Shown one piece after another: positions 1 through 9,054 of a stretch of 64,000 bases of DNA. Numbering within the stretch: the stretch's first letter is position 1; every line of letters begins with the position of its first letter. The DNA lies in contig NZ_FXZK01000002.1 in assembly GCF_900184895.1 (NCBI RefSeq), forward strand, positions 372,001 through 436,000, written 5' to 3'. The stretch is from Flavimaricola marinus. Its GTDB lineage: Bacteria > Pseudomonadota > Alphaproteobacteria > Rhodobacterales > Rhodobacteraceae. A program made the translations under genes and the position numbers. The notes beneath the pieces are model-generated. The model did no database searches, was not told the origin of the DNA, and saw only the letters and a list, made by a program, of their open reading frames with translations.

Positions 1-164
1 TGTTCGACACCTGTGAACAGGTTCTTGAACTGCACCATACCCGAATTGGCAAACATCAGGGTCGGGTCGTTGCGCGGCACCAAGGGCGAGGAGGCAACAA
101 CTTCATGTCCTTGACGCGCAAAGAAATCGAGGAATGTGGATCGGATGTCAGAGAGCGATGTCAT
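1..164 (-). CDS. alaS: Alanyl-tRNA synthetase, N-terminal part (cut by window edge)
   Basis: Only the first 54 codons are present; the gene runs off the left edge. The reading frame starts at the complement of 162-164 and encodes [20 protein letters not shown], followed by the class II signature region with [24 protein letters not shown]. This is the highly conserved AlaRS N-terminus, where motif 1 begins. The enzyme charges tRNA-Ala in the cytoplasm. It lies directly downstream of recA on the same strand, a common order in alphaproteobacteria, and the recA terminator separates the two. Identification is safe despite truncation because this N-terminus is distinctive. Confidence 0.95.
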   Translation of the reverse strand, partial: MTSLSDIRSTFLDFFARQGHEVVASSPLVPRNDPTLMFANSGMVQFKNLFTGVE

Positions 165-243
165 GATCGTCTTTCGGGCTGAAATTTGCGGCTCGCGAGG
201 AATACCGCCCACCCGCCGCACTGTCCACCGCCAAGAGCATAGC

Positions 244-274
244 AAAAAGGGCACCCGCTGCCGGATGCCCCTTT
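244..274 (-). terminator. Intrinsic terminator after recA
   Basis: Read on the minus strand, GGGCATCC and GGGTGCCC form an 8-bp stem with a short GC-rich loop, followed by TTTTT. It begins about 25 bp after the recA stop codon and lies before alaS. Confidence 0.75.
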
Positions 275-300
275 CTTCATTTCAATCCGATGGTCGAGAT

Positions 301-1383
301 CTACTCGACCATGGCGTCATCTTCGTCGAGTTCGCCACCGGGCAGCGCCAAATCGAAATCCAGACCGTGCGAGGCTCTGATCTTGTCTTCGATCTCGATT
401 GCCATCGCTTCGTGCTCACGCAGGAAGGTCTTGGCGTTTTCACGACCTTGCCCAATCCGCTCGTCTCCATAGGAGAACCATGCGCCAGCCTTGTCGACCA
501 CGCCGGCCTTCACCCCCAGATCCAGCAGCTCACCCATCTTGGAGATGCCTTCTCCATACATGATGTCAAACTCGACCTGCTTGAATGGCGGTGCGACCTT
601 GTTCTTGACCACCTTGACCCTGGTCGTGTTGCCCACGACCTCGTCGCGATCCTTGACCGAGCCGATCCGACGGATATCCAGACGCACGGAAGCATAGAAT
701 TTCAGGGCATTGCCGCCTGTCGTTGTCTCCGGGCTGCCGAACATCACGCCGATTTTCATCCGGATCTGATTGATGAAGATGACCATGCAGCCAGACCGGC
801 TGATAGAGCCGGTCAGCTTGCGCATGGCCTGAGACATCAGCCGGGCGTGAACGCCGACGCTGCTATCGCCCATGTCGCCTTCGAGCTCGGACTTTGGCGT
901 CAGGGCGGCAACCGAATCGACGACGACGAGATTGACCGCGCCGGACCGGACCAAGGTATCCACGATCTCGAGCGCCTGCTCGCCGGTATCGGGCTGCGAA
1001 ATCAGCAGCTCGTCAAGGTTCACACCGAGTTTCTTGGCGTAGCTGGGGTCAAACGCGTGCTCGGCATCCACGAATGCGCAGACGCCGCCCTTCTTTTGCT
1101 CTTCCGCGATGGAATGCAGCGTGAGCGTCGTCTTGCCCGAGCTTTCCGGGCCGTAAATCTCGATGATTCTGCCCTTTGGAAGACCACCAATTCCGAGGGC
1201 GATGTCGAGGCCGAGGGATCCGGTCGACGTCGCTTCGATATCGGGCATCTGATTCTGCCCGCCGAGCTTCATGATAGAGCCTTTGCCGAACTGACGTTCG
1301 ATCTGAGCCAGCGCAGAATCAAGCGCCTTCTGTTTGTCTGCCTTGCGCTTGTCGTCCATTTTCAAAAGTTCTGCCGTTGCCAT
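301..1383 (-). CDS. recA: RecA recombinase
   Basis: A full-length 360-residue RecA. It forms ATP-dependent filaments on single-stranded DNA for strand exchange and triggers LexA self-cleavage. The Walker A motif [10 protein letters not shown] is at about residues 79-88, the Walker B region [19 protein letters not shown] is near 155-175, and the L2-loop region [30 protein letters not shown] is intact. The C-terminus is acidic (DEDDAMVE), as in canonical RecA. The start is supported by the conserved N-terminal helix containing [22 protein letters not shown]. An SOS box lies 52 bp upstream. A 436-residue open frame on the opposite strand is only a shadow of this gene. Confidence 0.99.
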   Translation of the reverse strand: MATAELLKMDDKRKADKQKALDSALAQIERQFGKGSIMKLGGQNQMPDIEATSTGSLGLDIALGIGGLPKGRIIEIYGPESSGKTTLTLHSIAEEQKKGGVCAFVDAEHAFDPSYAKKLGVNLDELLISQPDTGEQALEIVDTLVRSGAVNLVVVDSVAALTPKSELEGDMGDSSVGVHARLMSQAMRKLTGSISRSGCMVIFINQIRMKIGVMFGSPETTTGGNALKFYASVRLDIRRIGSVKDRDEVVGNTTRVKVVKNKVAPPFKQVEFDIMYGEGISKMGELLDLGVKAGVVDKAGAWFSYGDERIGQGRENAKTFLREHEAMAIEIEDKIRASHGLDFDLALPGGELDEDDAMVE

Positions 1384-1434
1384 GATTTCACATCCTTATT
1401 CCACACCCCTGACCGGGCGGCAATTGCTGCGTTT

Positions 1435-1449
1435 GTTCTTGTTTAGTTC
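1435..1449 (-). promoter_or_regulatory. LexA (SOS) box upstream of recA
   Basis: The plus strand reads GTTC-TTGTTTA-GTTC, an exact match to the alphaproteobacterial LexA site GTTC-N7-GTTC. It sits 52 bp upstream of the recA start codon, as expected for an SOS-controlled promoter. Confidence 0.85.
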
Positions 1450-1578
1450 CCGCCATACATGAGGACAAAATAAGAACATTTCAAGCTAAATCTGCCAGAC
1501 CCACTTTTTATTCGGACTGGTTAAGGAGTAGTTTACGAGGACGCACATCGTGCACCAGAACCGTGGAAGGGCCGTAAA

Positions 1579-2175
1579 GTGTTGGTTTTTTGGAAAGAGA
1601 AGCTTGTTTTTCTGGCCGTTCCCAAGACAGGCACCACCGCAATCGAAGGCGCTTTGGCTCCTCGTGCCTCGATGGTGCTGCGCGATCCGCCGATTCTCAA
1701 GCATTCGCCTGTTTATCGGTACAGACGCTTTCTGGCCCCCTATTTCAAACAGGCAGGCGGTCAGGAGATGGAAACGCTGGCCGTCGTACGCCACCCCGTG
1801 GACTGGCTGGCCAGCTGGTACCGATACCGCAGCCGGGACGATCTGGTCGGCCATCCCAACAGCACTCGCGGCATTAGCTTTGATGATTTCGTCGGCGAGT
1901 ATGTGCGGGGCAAACCCGCCCCCTTCGCCGCCGTCGGATCACAGGCAAAATTCCTGAACGACGGCGACGGTCATTTGGCTGTGAACCACCTTTTTCGCTA
2001 TGAAGCTCAGCCGAAACTGATCGACTATCTCGAGAGCCGGCTGCAACTCAAGATCGACCTGCCGAGGCTCAACGTATCCCCGAAAGTCGATGCTGAACTT
2101 TCAACCGAAATGCGCGAAAAGCTGGAGCGGAAGTGCGCGGCGGAGTTCGCGGTTTGGGAAGCAGGGCAGCACTAG
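1579..2175 (+). CDS. Sulfotransferase-fold family protein
   Basis: A 198-residue protein with a GTG start. Near the N-terminus, FLAVPKTGTTAIEGAL matches the 5'-phosphosulfate-binding loop of PAPS-dependent sulfotransferases. VVRHPVDWLASWYRY at about residues 69-83 matches the 3'-phosphate-binding motif. Both motifs are intact, so the fold call is good, but the acceptor substrate is unknown. No signal peptide is visible. Close relatives in Rhodobacterales are sometimes labelled gamma-glutamyl kinase, which the motifs do not support. It is divergent from recA, with 195 bp between the two starts. Confidence 0.75.
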   Translation: MLVFWKEKLVFLAVPKTGTTAIEGALAPRASMVLRDPPILKHSPVYRYRRFLAPYFKQAGGQEMETLAVVRHPVDWLASWYRYRSRDDLVGHPNSTRGISFDDFVGEYVRGKPAPFAAVGSQAKFLNDGDGHLAVNHLFRYEAQPKLIDYLESRLQLKIDLPRLNVSPKVDAELSTEMREKLERKCAAEFAVWEAGQH

Positions 2176-2276
2176 TTGCCCGGCACGGCTGCCAGCCTGA
2201 CGGGGGTGCTACGCCGAAGCTGGGATGTCGACAGCCGCTTTATCGCCCTTGCCCACAAATTTGCGCCGCGAATAGG

Positions 2277-2522
2277 TCATTTGTCGCCGTCCGGAGGTGT
2301 CTGATCTGCTGATGACGCGTTTTTCCCGTCCTTGGCACGAGCGGCCTCTTCATCAAAGCTGATCAACAGCCCCTTGATGGCCCACCCCGACATGGCTGCC
2401 GCAAGTATTGTCCAGAACACCTCATTCCGGCTGAGTTCGAGCAGCAGCCAAGAGATGGAGACCGCGACAGTCGCGTAGCGCCGCCAGACGGGCAGAAACA
2501 ACGGGTGGTTCAAGTCAAACAT
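2277..2522 (-). CDS. Small membrane protein, DUF3329-like
   Basis: An 81-residue protein starting MFDLNHPLFLPVWRRYATV. This start is chosen because the N-terminus resembles the FD-HP-F-P-WRR opening of small DUF3329-type membrane proteins; an upstream in-frame start adding 18 residues is less likely. A hydrophobic segment (WLLLEL to WTILAAAMSGWAIKGLLI) spans about residues 22-50, probably as two closely spaced helices. The C-terminal tail is charged and polar. Function is unknown. The family assignment is from memory of the pattern and is moderate. Confidence 0.6.
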   Translation of the reverse strand: MFDLNHPLFLPVWRRYATVAVSISWLLLELSRNEVFWTILAAAMSGWAIKGLLISFDEEAARAKDGKNASSADQTPPDGDK

Positions 2523-2929
2523 GGCAGCGTCCTTTGCTTTCGGCCCCCTTGTCCCGTGTTGGGACCTATGGGTCAATGACCTGCCACCTCTGTGGTCGGC
2601 ACTGATCTGTGGGGGCCCGACTTGGCCAGTCGCCCTCGACGCTCTGATCGACGGTCACCTGCCGCATATCGGGAATTCGGAGCCTCCTGTGTCGCATGGA
2701 TATTTGCCGCACACCATTGGTGAAAACTTGTCGATCGGGGCCGAGTTCACGACCCGCCCTGCTCTGCTCGTCCAAAGTATCTCTCGCCCTAAGAGCGTTG
2801 CGACGGCGCGATGATCCGTGAGAGCGAACCGATGATCGCACACGTTGGACTTCGAGGTCAGGCCAGAAGAAGACCAATTCTTGTCGGTATCGTCCGGCTG
2901 GTCCATGATGCGAAAAAGGACCGTAGCGC
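2523..2929. other. 407-bp intergenic region with no supported gene
   Basis: Open frames exist on both strands here (for example 2655-2942 minus and 2521-2814 plus), but none has recognisable domains, a good ribosome site or typical composition. It presumably holds the promoters of the small membrane protein and of the LacI-type regulator. A weak AAGGA lies just before the regulator start. Confidence 0.5.
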
Positions 2930-3925
2930 ATGTCGATAACACTCAGGGATGTGGCACTTCGGGCGGGCGTCTCGCGCTCTGCCGTTTCGCGGACGTTTAC
3001 CGAGGGCGCCTCTGTCTCGGCGCGGACCCGAGCAAAGGTTGAGAAGGCCGCGAAAGAGCTGGGCTATAGCCCAAACGTGCTTGCCCGCAGTCTGACCACA
3101 CGGCGCACGAAGCTGATCGGACTGGTCGCGAACAATTTTCGAAACCCGATCTTTCTGGATATCTTCGACCGCTTCACCCGTGGGCTGCAGGACCGAGGGC
3201 TGCGACCGCTGCTTGTCAATCTGAGTGATCAGACCGACGCAGAGAATTCCGTGCGGCTGCTGAAACAGTATTCCGTCGATGCCGTCGTGGTGGCTTCGTC
3301 AACGTTGAGCCCAAATTTCTCAATGTCTTTCCACGAGGCTGGCGTGCCTGTCGTTCACGCCTTTGGCCGGAAATCCGATACGCCACGAATTCCCATCGTC
3401 AGCGTCGACAACGTCGCTTGCGGAAGGCTCGCAGCCCGGACGTTGATTTCGCGAGGCTACCGGGAAATCGGCTTTCTGGGTGGACCGGCGATTGCGACCT
3501 CGACCCAAGATCGCCTGGCAGGCTTTTCCGAAGCCCTTGCCGAGGCCGAGGTGACGCCGACGGTCGACTTCGCCGAGGATTACAGTTTTTCGGCAGGACG
3601 CCAAAAGATGATGGAATTGCTGCAATCGCCAATCCAGGAAGCCTACTTTTGCGGTGACGACGTTTTGTCCATTGGCGCCATGTCCGCCATTCGAGAGGCC
3701 GGTCTCCGGGTCCCGGAAGATATTGGTTTGCTTGGCCTCAACGACATGGAGATGGCAGGCTGGCAGAACATCGCCTTGACGACGATCCGCCAGCCGATTC
3801 AACACATCGTGCGAGCGTCGATCGATCAGATAGAGGCGTTGCTCGACGATCCAGACCGCGCCCCGGAACAGATACTGTTCGATTGCGACATCGTGGATCG
3901 CCGGACGCTACGCCCCCTGCCCTGA
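2930..3925 (+). CDS. LacI-family transcriptional regulator
   Basis: A 331-residue regulator. The LacI helix-turn-helix is at residues 2-50 (TLRDVALRAGVSRSAVSRTF), followed by the hinge helix (LGYSPNVLARSLTTRRT) and a periplasmic-binding-protein-like effector domain (IGLVANNFRNPIF to the C-terminus). It probably represses the adjacent inositol/sugar genes by binding the perfect palindrome at 7135-7152. It is convergent with the dehydrogenase gene downstream, and the two stop codons abut at 3925/3926. The effector is not identifiable from sequence; a myo-inositol catabolite is an inference from context. Confidence 0.92.
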   Translation: MSITLRDVALRAGVSRSAVSRTFTEGASVSARTRAKVEKAAKELGYSPNVLARSLTTRRTKLIGLVANNFRNPIFLDIFDRFTRGLQDRGLRPLLVNLSDQTDAENSVRLLKQYSVDAVVVASSTLSPNFSMSFHEAGVPVVHAFGRKSDTPRIPIVSVDNVACGRLAARTLISRGYREIGFLGGPAIATSTQDRLAGFSEALAEAEVTPTVDFAEDYSFSAGRQKMMELLQSPIQEAYFCGDDVLSIGAMSAIREAGLRVPEDIGLLGLNDMEMAGWQNIALTTIRQPIQHIVRASIDQIEALLDDPDRAPEQILFDCDIVDRRTLRPLP

Positions 3926-5083
3926 TCAGCGAAACATCGGTGGCCGCGCATCCACCCATTGGCCGTCGGCCTTGCCGCTTTCCGCCACACCGAACACGGC
4001 AGCCATCGACCGCAACCCGTCTTCGGCACGCGGGAACAGATCCGCCGCGGGGTCGCAGGGCCGGCCTTCCTTCTTGGCGCGGATCGCTTCTGCCAGATCA
4101 CTATAGATGTTGGCAAAGGCCAGCGGCATCCCCTCGGCGTGCCCGACCGTGACACGACTGGCCCGGTCAGCTTCGGGCGACAAGTTCCCTTCACCGCGCT
4201 CGATCGTCTGCAATCTTTGTCCGAGTGGCATCCAGAAAAGCTGGTTCGGCTGTTCCTGCGCCCAACGCAACCCTCCCTTTTCGCCAAAGACCTGAAGCGT
4301 CAGACCGTGCTGGCGCCCAATCGCGATTGACGAGGTCCAAAGCCTGCCAACGGTGCCGCCGTCCATCCGGAAGTTGACCATCGCGTCGTCTTCGAGCGTC
4401 CGGCTTTCGATGCAGGACACGCAATCGGCTGACAGCGTCGTTACGTTTTGACCGGTCACAAAGCTGGCCATGTGCAGCGCATGTATGCCGCAATCGGCGA
4501 ATTGCGCCGACACGCCGGCCTGCGCCGGATCGTAGCGCCAACGGACGCGGGGATTGTCCGCGTCTGCGGCATCGGCGTGATGACCGTGGGCAAACTCGGC
4601 CTTCACCAGACGAACCTTGCCGAGATCGCCGCGCGCGACCATCGCCCGCATGTGCCGCACCAGTGCATAGCCCGTATAGCCGTAGTTTACGGCGCATATC
4701 TGTCCGGTCTCGCGGGCCAGCCCGACGATGTGCTCCGCCTCGCCGACGGTCATCGTCATCGGCTTTTCACAAAGCACGTTGAACCCGGCTTTCAGGAACT
4801 CTGCGGTGATCTCGAAATGCGTCGCATTCGGCGTCGCGACGGTGACGAGATCCACACGATCCGCCCGGCCGGTCTCACCTGCCAACATCTCTCGCCAGTC
4901 CCCGTACGCTCGGTCGGACACAAGGCCGAGCCTTTGACCGTAGTCGCGCCCGGCGTCGGCACGGTGATCCAGCGCCCCTGCCACGAAATCAAAAGCCCCG
5001 TCGAGGCCCGCGCCAAGCCTGTGCGCAGGCCCGATCTGGCTTCCTTCGCCGCCGCCGATCATCCCCCAATTCAGCTTGCTCAT
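3926..5083 (-). CDS. Gfo/Idh/MocA-family oxidoreductase
   Basis: A 385-residue NAD(P)-dependent dehydrogenase. The N-terminal Rossmann motif is WGMIGGGEGSQIGPAHR (residues 6-22), the cofactor-site EKP motif is in FNVLCEKPMTMT at about residue 110, and the GFO_IDH_MocA C-terminal domain follows, with DCGIHALHMASFVTG carrying the conserved D-x3-H catalytic pair. It is the last gene of the minus-strand set behind the IolE-like gene, 12 bp away. By context it may oxidise an inositol isomer or a related cyclic sugar. The exact substrate cannot be inferred, because the family is functionally diverse. Confidence 0.85.
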   Translation of the reverse strand: MSKLNWGMIGGGEGSQIGPAHRLGAGLDGAFDFVAGALDHRADAGRDYGQRLGLVSDRAYGDWREMLAGETGRADRVDLVTVATPNATHFEITAEFLKAGFNVLCEKPMTMTVGEAEHIVGLARETGQICAVNYGYTGYALVRHMRAMVARGDLGKVRLVKAEFAHGHHADAADADNPRVRWRYDPAQAGVSAQFADCGIHALHMASFVTGQNVTTLSADCVSCIESRTLEDDAMVNFRMDGGTVGRLWTSSIAIGRQHGLTLQVFGEKGGLRWAQEQPNQLFWMPLGQRLQTIERGEGNLSPEADRASRVTVGHAEGMPLAFANIYSDLAEAIRAKKEGRPCDPAADLFPRAEDGLRSMAAVFGVAESGKADGQWVDARPPMFR

Positions 5084-5095
5084 CGTTAATGCCTC

Positions 5096-5986
5096 TTAAA
5101 ACCCGATGCTTTCAAGATAGGTCCGATTTGCCCTCGCGTCCTCTTCGGGGGTGCCGGGCAATGTCGGATCGCAGTCCTGCTCGACTGTGCACCACCCCTC
5201 GAAACCCGCGTCCAGCAGGATCTGTCGGACGGACGGGAAATCCACGTCTCCTTGACCGAGGTTGCAGAAAATGCCCAGCCCGCAAGCCGTGTAGAAATCG
5301 GTTCGATTGGCCACGACTCGAGCCTTTACCTCGGGATCTATGTCCTTGAAGTGCATGTAGCTTATTCGCCCGACATGGCGCCGCATGAAAGCCACTGGAT
5401 CGAACCCCGCGTAGGAGTGATGGCCCGTATCGAAGCAGATCTTGAGAATGCTTTCGTCGATCTCTCCCAGAAGCCGTTCGAGCTCCGGCTCGAAATCGAT
5501 GAACCCTGCCGCGTGGGCGTGGATCGATGGGGTCAGCCCATACTCCTCAGCCCCCATGCGAGCGACGGTTTCGATCCGGCCCCGAAACGCGTCCCACTCT
5601 GCCGCATCCATTTGTTCTGCTTCGGTCGCACGACCGGCAGTTGGCGCGCGGCGCGGAGAAATGGAGTCGATCAAGACGAAATGCTTGGCACCATGCGCCT
5701 GAAGCGCCTTTGCCGTACGGATCGCGCCGTCAAGCACATCGTCCCATCTGGACGCATCGTGAAACGGACGGAACACGACCCCTCCGGTCAATGTCAGGCC
5801 GAATTCATCGAGCGCCTCGGCAAGAACGTGCGGATCTTCCGGCATGAAGCCAACAGGCCCGAGCTCTATTCCGCGATAGCCTGCTCCGGCACATTGGCGA
5901 AGCACCTCGCGCCACGCCGGGTTGCGGTCGTCGTCGGCAAACTCCACCCCCCATGAACATGGGGCGTTTCCGATCTGTATGGTCAT
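5096..5986 (-). CDS. Sugar phosphate isomerase/epimerase family (IolE-like, TIM barrel)
   Basis: A 296-residue AP-endonuclease-2-type TIM-barrel protein. The start IQIGNAPCSWGVEF resembles the opening of inosose dehydratases (IolE). Metal ligands are visible in PSIHAHAAGFID (about residue 155), CFDTGHHSYAG (about residue 186), YMHFKDID (about residue 212) and CTVEQDCDP (near the C-terminus). Located between two Gfo/Idh/MocA genes and divergent from iolC-iolB, it is a plausible 2-keto-myo-inositol dehydratase. It could instead be an isomerase for another sugar, because the locus lacks iolD and iolA. Confidence 0.75.
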   Translation of the reverse strand: MTIQIGNAPCSWGVEFADDDRNPAWREVLRQCAGAGYRGIELGPVGFMPEDPHVLAEALDEFGLTLTGGVVFRPFHDASRWDDVLDGAIRTAKALQAHGAKHFVLIDSISPRRAPTAGRATEAEQMDAAEWDAFRGRIETVARMGAEEYGLTPSIHAHAAGFIDFEPELERLLGEIDESILKICFDTGHHSYAGFDPVAFMRRHVGRISYMHFKDIDPEVKARVVANRTDFYTACGLGIFCNLGQGDVDFPSVRQILLDAGFEGWCTVEQDCDPTLPGTPEEDARANRTYLESIGF

Positions 5987-5995
5987 GGTTCCTCC

Positions 5996-7123
5996 CTAGA
6001 CCGAAGCGACATCGACCCAGGCACGGGCCTGGTCTGATGCAAAAGCAGCGGCGACCACCTGATTGACAGCCAGCCCATCCTGAAACGTCGGCCAGATGCT
6101 CTTGCCGGTTTCGATGGCCACGAGGAAATCCTTGGCTTCGATGATGATCTGGTCCTGATAGCCGGTTCCGTGCCCCGGCCCCTGGCAAAAAGCGGCATAG
6201 TCCGGATGTTCCGGTCCCGTGAGGATCTTGCGAAATCCGCGCTCTGCCGGCGTATCGCTCAACTTGTAGAGCCAGATGGCGTTCTGATCTTCCTGATCAA
6301 ACCGGATCGCCCCCTTGGTGCCGTGGATGTCGTAGGCGTAGCCCATTTTGCGCCCCATCGCGACCCGACTGAAATGCATCTGCCCCATAGCGCCGCTGTC
6401 AAACCGGCACATGAGCTGCGCCTGATCGTCATTGTCGACGGTCACTGGGCCGTCCTGTCCGGGTCGCGTGCGGTGAACCGTCTCGATCTTTGCCGAAAGG
6501 CTTTGGATTGGCCCGATCAATGCCAGCGCCGCATTGATCATGTGAGGTGCGAGATCGCCCATCGTCCCGTTGGATTTGCCTTGGCAGCGCCACGTTGCAA
6601 GCTCATCCGGATCGGCGAAGAAATCCTCCGTGTGTTCACCGCGGAACCACGTGATATCGCCGATCACCCCGTCGGCAATCAGCTTTCGGGCGAATTGGCT
6701 GGCGGGAGTTCTAATGTAGTTGAAGCCGACCATGTTCGGCAGTCCGGACGCTTGCGCCGCCGCGACCATCGCCCGGCTGTCGGCAACGTCCTTGCCCAGC
6801 GGCTTTTCGCACATAACTGGTTTTCCCAAGGCAAACGCCGCCTCCGCGATCGCCCGATGCGTCTCCTGCGGCGAAGCGATGACGATGGCCTCCACCTTCG
6901 GATCAGTCACCAGCACACGCCAGTCACCCGTGTAGCGTGCGAAGCCAAATGCGTCACGATACCTCTCAGCCGAGGCGGACGATCCCGCCGCAACCATTTC
7001 GAGCCTCGGACGCAAGGACGTATCGAACACCGCCGCAACGGAGGACATTGCCACCGCATGCGCTTTGCCCATGTAGCCGCCGCCGACGATCCCGACGCCA
7101 ATTTCTCTACGCGCGTCTGTCAT
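5996..7123 (-). CDS. Gfo/Idh/MocA-family oxidoreductase, second copy (IolG-type candidate)
   Basis: A 375-residue dehydrogenase starting MTDARREIGVGIVGGGYMGK; the NAD(P)-binding loop GIVGGGYMGKAHA is near residue 10 and the EKP motif is in PVMCEKPLGKDVADSR. The C-terminal domain contains GDLAPHMINAAL with a catalytic D-x3-H pair. An earlier ATG at 7133-7135 would overlap the LacI-type operator and lacks a ribosome site, so the later ATG is preferred. It is the first gene of the minus-strand operon and shares a divergent promoter region with iolC. It probably oxidises inositol or a similar polyol; this is contextual inference. Confidence 0.82.
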   Translation of the reverse strand: MTDARREIGVGIVGGGYMGKAHAVAMSSVAAVFDTSLRPRLEMVAAGSSASAERYRDAFGFARYTGDWRVLVTDPKVEAIVIASPQETHRAIAEAAFALGKPVMCEKPLGKDVADSRAMVAAAQASGLPNMVGFNYIRTPASQFARKLIADGVIGDITWFRGEHTEDFFADPDELATWRCQGKSNGTMGDLAPHMINAALALIGPIQSLSAKIETVHRTRPGQDGPVTVDNDDQAQLMCRFDSGAMGQMHFSRVAMGRKMGYAYDIHGTKGAIRFDQEDQNAIWLYKLSDTPAERGFRKILTGPEHPDYAAFCQGPGHGTGYQDQIIIEAKDFLVAIETGKSIWPTFQDGLAVNQVVAAAFASDQARAWVDVASV

Positions 7124-7134
7124 TCCTGATTCCA

Positions 7135-7152
7135 TTTGCAACCGGTTGCAAA
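7135..7152. promoter_or_regulatory. LacI-type operator (perfect 18-bp palindrome)
   Basis: TTTGCAACCGGTTGCAAA is a perfect palindrome with the central CG typical of LacI-family operators. It sits in the divergent region between the dehydrogenase operon (minus) and iolC (plus), 12 bp from the preferred dehydrogenase start and 57 bp from iolC. The LacI-family gene at 2930 is the obvious candidate regulator. Confidence 0.8.
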
Positions 7153-7208
7153 ATTGTTATCTTGCCGGCCGAAACCACGCAAGTTCACAAACACAGCCTG
7201 GCTAAGAA

Positions 7209-8180
7209 ATGTCCTTGATCAACGGAACACATTTTCTCGTTATCGGCAGAGCCGGTATGGATCTCTATGCCGATCCGCCGGGCACCGAGATCGAAACGGC
7301 AACCGCGTTCTCAGCCGCACTGGGCGGGTCATCGGCGAATATCGCCGTGGGCCTCTGCCGCCAGGGGGCGTCCGCGGCTCTGCTCACCTGCGTCTCGGAC
7401 GATGCGGTGGGCCGGTTTGCCAAGGCGCAACTCGATGCATACGGAGTGGATCGAAGCCTTGTGGCCACGGTCGGCGGCGAAGCCCGAAACTCTCTGGCCG
7501 TCGTCGAAACGAGATTGGAGAACACGCAATCCGTGATCTACCGCAACGGCGCCGCGGATTTCCAGATGACGGTGGCCGACGTGGAGCGTCCCGAATATGC
7601 CGCCTTTGACGGACTTATCACTACCGGAACGGTTTTTGCAGCAGAACCATCGCGCACGGCCGCGTTCCGCGCCTTCGATCTCGCCAAGGCTGCCGGTCGG
7701 CCCATCATCTTCGATATCGACTACAGGCCTTACAGCTGGACATCGCCCAAGGACGCAGAAAGCACCTATGCTCGCGCCGCGGAAATGGCAGACATCATCG
7801 TCGGCAACGACTTGGAGTTTGGCTTTCTGGCCGGAGACTATGAGAAGGGCTTGGACGCTGCGCGAGCACTGGCGCGACACTCCGACAGGATCGTCGTCTA
7901 CAAGATGGGCGAAAATGGCGCGATCACTCTGGCCGGTGACGATGAATTCCGCACCGGCATATACCGCACAGAGGCCCTCAAACCGACCGGCGCGGGGGAC
8001 GCGTTTATGGCCGGATTCCTCGCATCTCTCGCCGCTCGACGCCCCTTGTCGGAGGCAGTCCTGCGGGGTTCTGCGGCCGCCGCGATAGTCGTCTCAAAGG
8101 TGGCCTGCGCACCGGCGATGCCGACCACGCAAGAACTCGACAGTTTCATGGCAAGTCGCCCAGCCCCTTCGCCCGCCTAG
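7209..8180 (+). CDS. iolC: 5-dehydro-2-deoxygluconokinase
   Basis: A 323-residue PfkB/ribokinase-family kinase. FLVIGRAGMDLYADPPGT at the N-terminus and GGSSANIAVGLCRQG (PfkB signature 1, about residue 38) resemble IolC. PTGAGDAFMAGFLASL at about residue 262 is PfkB signature 2 with the catalytic Asp of GAGD. It phosphorylates 5-dehydro-2-deoxy-D-gluconate in inositol breakdown. It is first in the plus-strand trio with iolB (21 bp downstream) and an IolJ-like aldolase, three consecutive pathway steps. The LacI-type operator upstream suggests substrate induction. Confidence 0.9.
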   Translation: MSLINGTHFLVIGRAGMDLYADPPGTEIETATAFSAALGGSSANIAVGLCRQGASAALLTCVSDDAVGRFAKAQLDAYGVDRSLVATVGGEARNSLAVVETRLENTQSVIYRNGAADFQMTVADVERPEYAAFDGLITTGTVFAAEPSRTAAFRAFDLAKAAGRPIIFDIDYRPYSWTSPKDAESTYARAAEMADIIVGNDLEFGFLAGDYEKGLDAARALARHSDRIVVYKMGENGAITLAGDDEFRTGIYRTEALKPTGAGDAFMAGFLASLAARRPLSEAVLRGSAAAAIVVSKVACAPAMPTTQELDSFMASRPAPSPA

Positions 8181-8201
8181 CGTCGCTCCAAAGGAAAAAC
8201 C

Positions 8202-9044
8202 ATGCATATCGCTCCTTATGACAATCACAACAGCCCAATCGTTGATGTCGACGACCCGTTGGTGCCGCTGAACTACTTCAACATCGTCAAATTGACCCGA
8301 GATCAGGTCTTTGAGTATCAGGTCCCGGGTTACGAGACTTGCGTCGTTCCGGCTACGGGTCTGATCGATGTCGAGGCTGAGGGTGCGCAGTTTGGCGGGA
8401 TCGGGGGGCGCGGCGTTGATGTTTGGGATGGCGAACCGGAAGGCGTATACGTGCCTTCTGGCGTCAAAGCACGGATGGTGTGCCTCTCAGATACGGCGGA
8501 GGTGTTTGTCGCCGGAGCAAAGTTCGACAAGGTCCTGAGCCCGTTTGCAGTTCGCAAAGACGAGATCGACCTCGTCCAGTATGGCAGTGACGACACCAAG
8601 ACCCACCGAAAGATCAAGCACATTCTTGGCCAGAAACAGGCCGACAAGGTCGGGCGATTGCTGGTGAGTGAATTGTTCACTGTGGGTGCTGGTGGTTGGT
8701 CGGGTTTTCCGAGCCACAAGCACGACACAGATCGAATGCCGACAGAGACGCGCCACGACGAGACCTACAACTTTCGCTTCCGTCCAAACCGCGGTTCGGG
8801 GCTGCAGATGCTCCAGCGCGAGGATGGCAAGCCGGGTGACGCCTATCACATCGTGGACGGGTCGACGGTCTGCATCGACAAGGGATACCACCCATGTGCC
8901 GTGCTCCCGGGCTATGAGATGTACTATTTCACCATTCTGGGCGGGCTGTCCCAGCGATCCCTGGTCCAGTATTTCCAACCGAGCCACGCCTATCAGATCG
9001 AGACGATCCCGGGCATCAAGGACATGATCGCGAAGTTCAAATAG
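8202..9044 (+). CDS. iolB: 5-deoxy-glucuronate isomerase
   Basis: A 280-residue two-cupin protein of the IolB family, converting 5-deoxy-D-glucuronate to 5-dehydro-2-deoxy-D-gluconate. Metal-site residues are visible in GFPSHKHDTD and ETRHDETYNFRF (about residues 168-192) and in DKGYHPCAVLPGYEMYYFTIL (about residues 226-246), the typical IolB C-terminal pattern. Length fits the family. A purine-rich AAAGGAAAAACC precedes the ATG. It lies between iolC and the aldolase and is almost certainly cotranscribed with them. Confidence 0.92.
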   Translation: MHIAPYDNHNSPIVDVDDPLVPLNYFNIVKLTRDQVFEYQVPGYETCVVPATGLIDVEAEGAQFGGIGGRGVDVWDGEPEGVYVPSGVKARMVCLSDTAEVFVAGAKFDKVLSPFAVRKDEIDLVQYGSDDTKTHRKIKHILGQKQADKVGRLLVSELFTVGAGGWSGFPSHKHDTDRMPTETRHDETYNFRFRPNRGSGLQMLQREDGKPGDAYHIVDGSTVCIDKGYHPCAVLPGYEMYYFTILGGLSQRSLVQYFQPSHAYQIETIPGIKDMIAKFK

Positions 9045-9054
9045 GAACGAATTC

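Noticed and set aside
136-1446. A 436-residue open frame antisense to recA
   Set aside because: It is the mirror of the conserved recA reading frame and has no domain or ribosome site.
2521-2931. Overlapping frames between the small membrane protein and the LacI regulator
   Set aside because: None has domains, and their composition looks like translated non-coding sequence.
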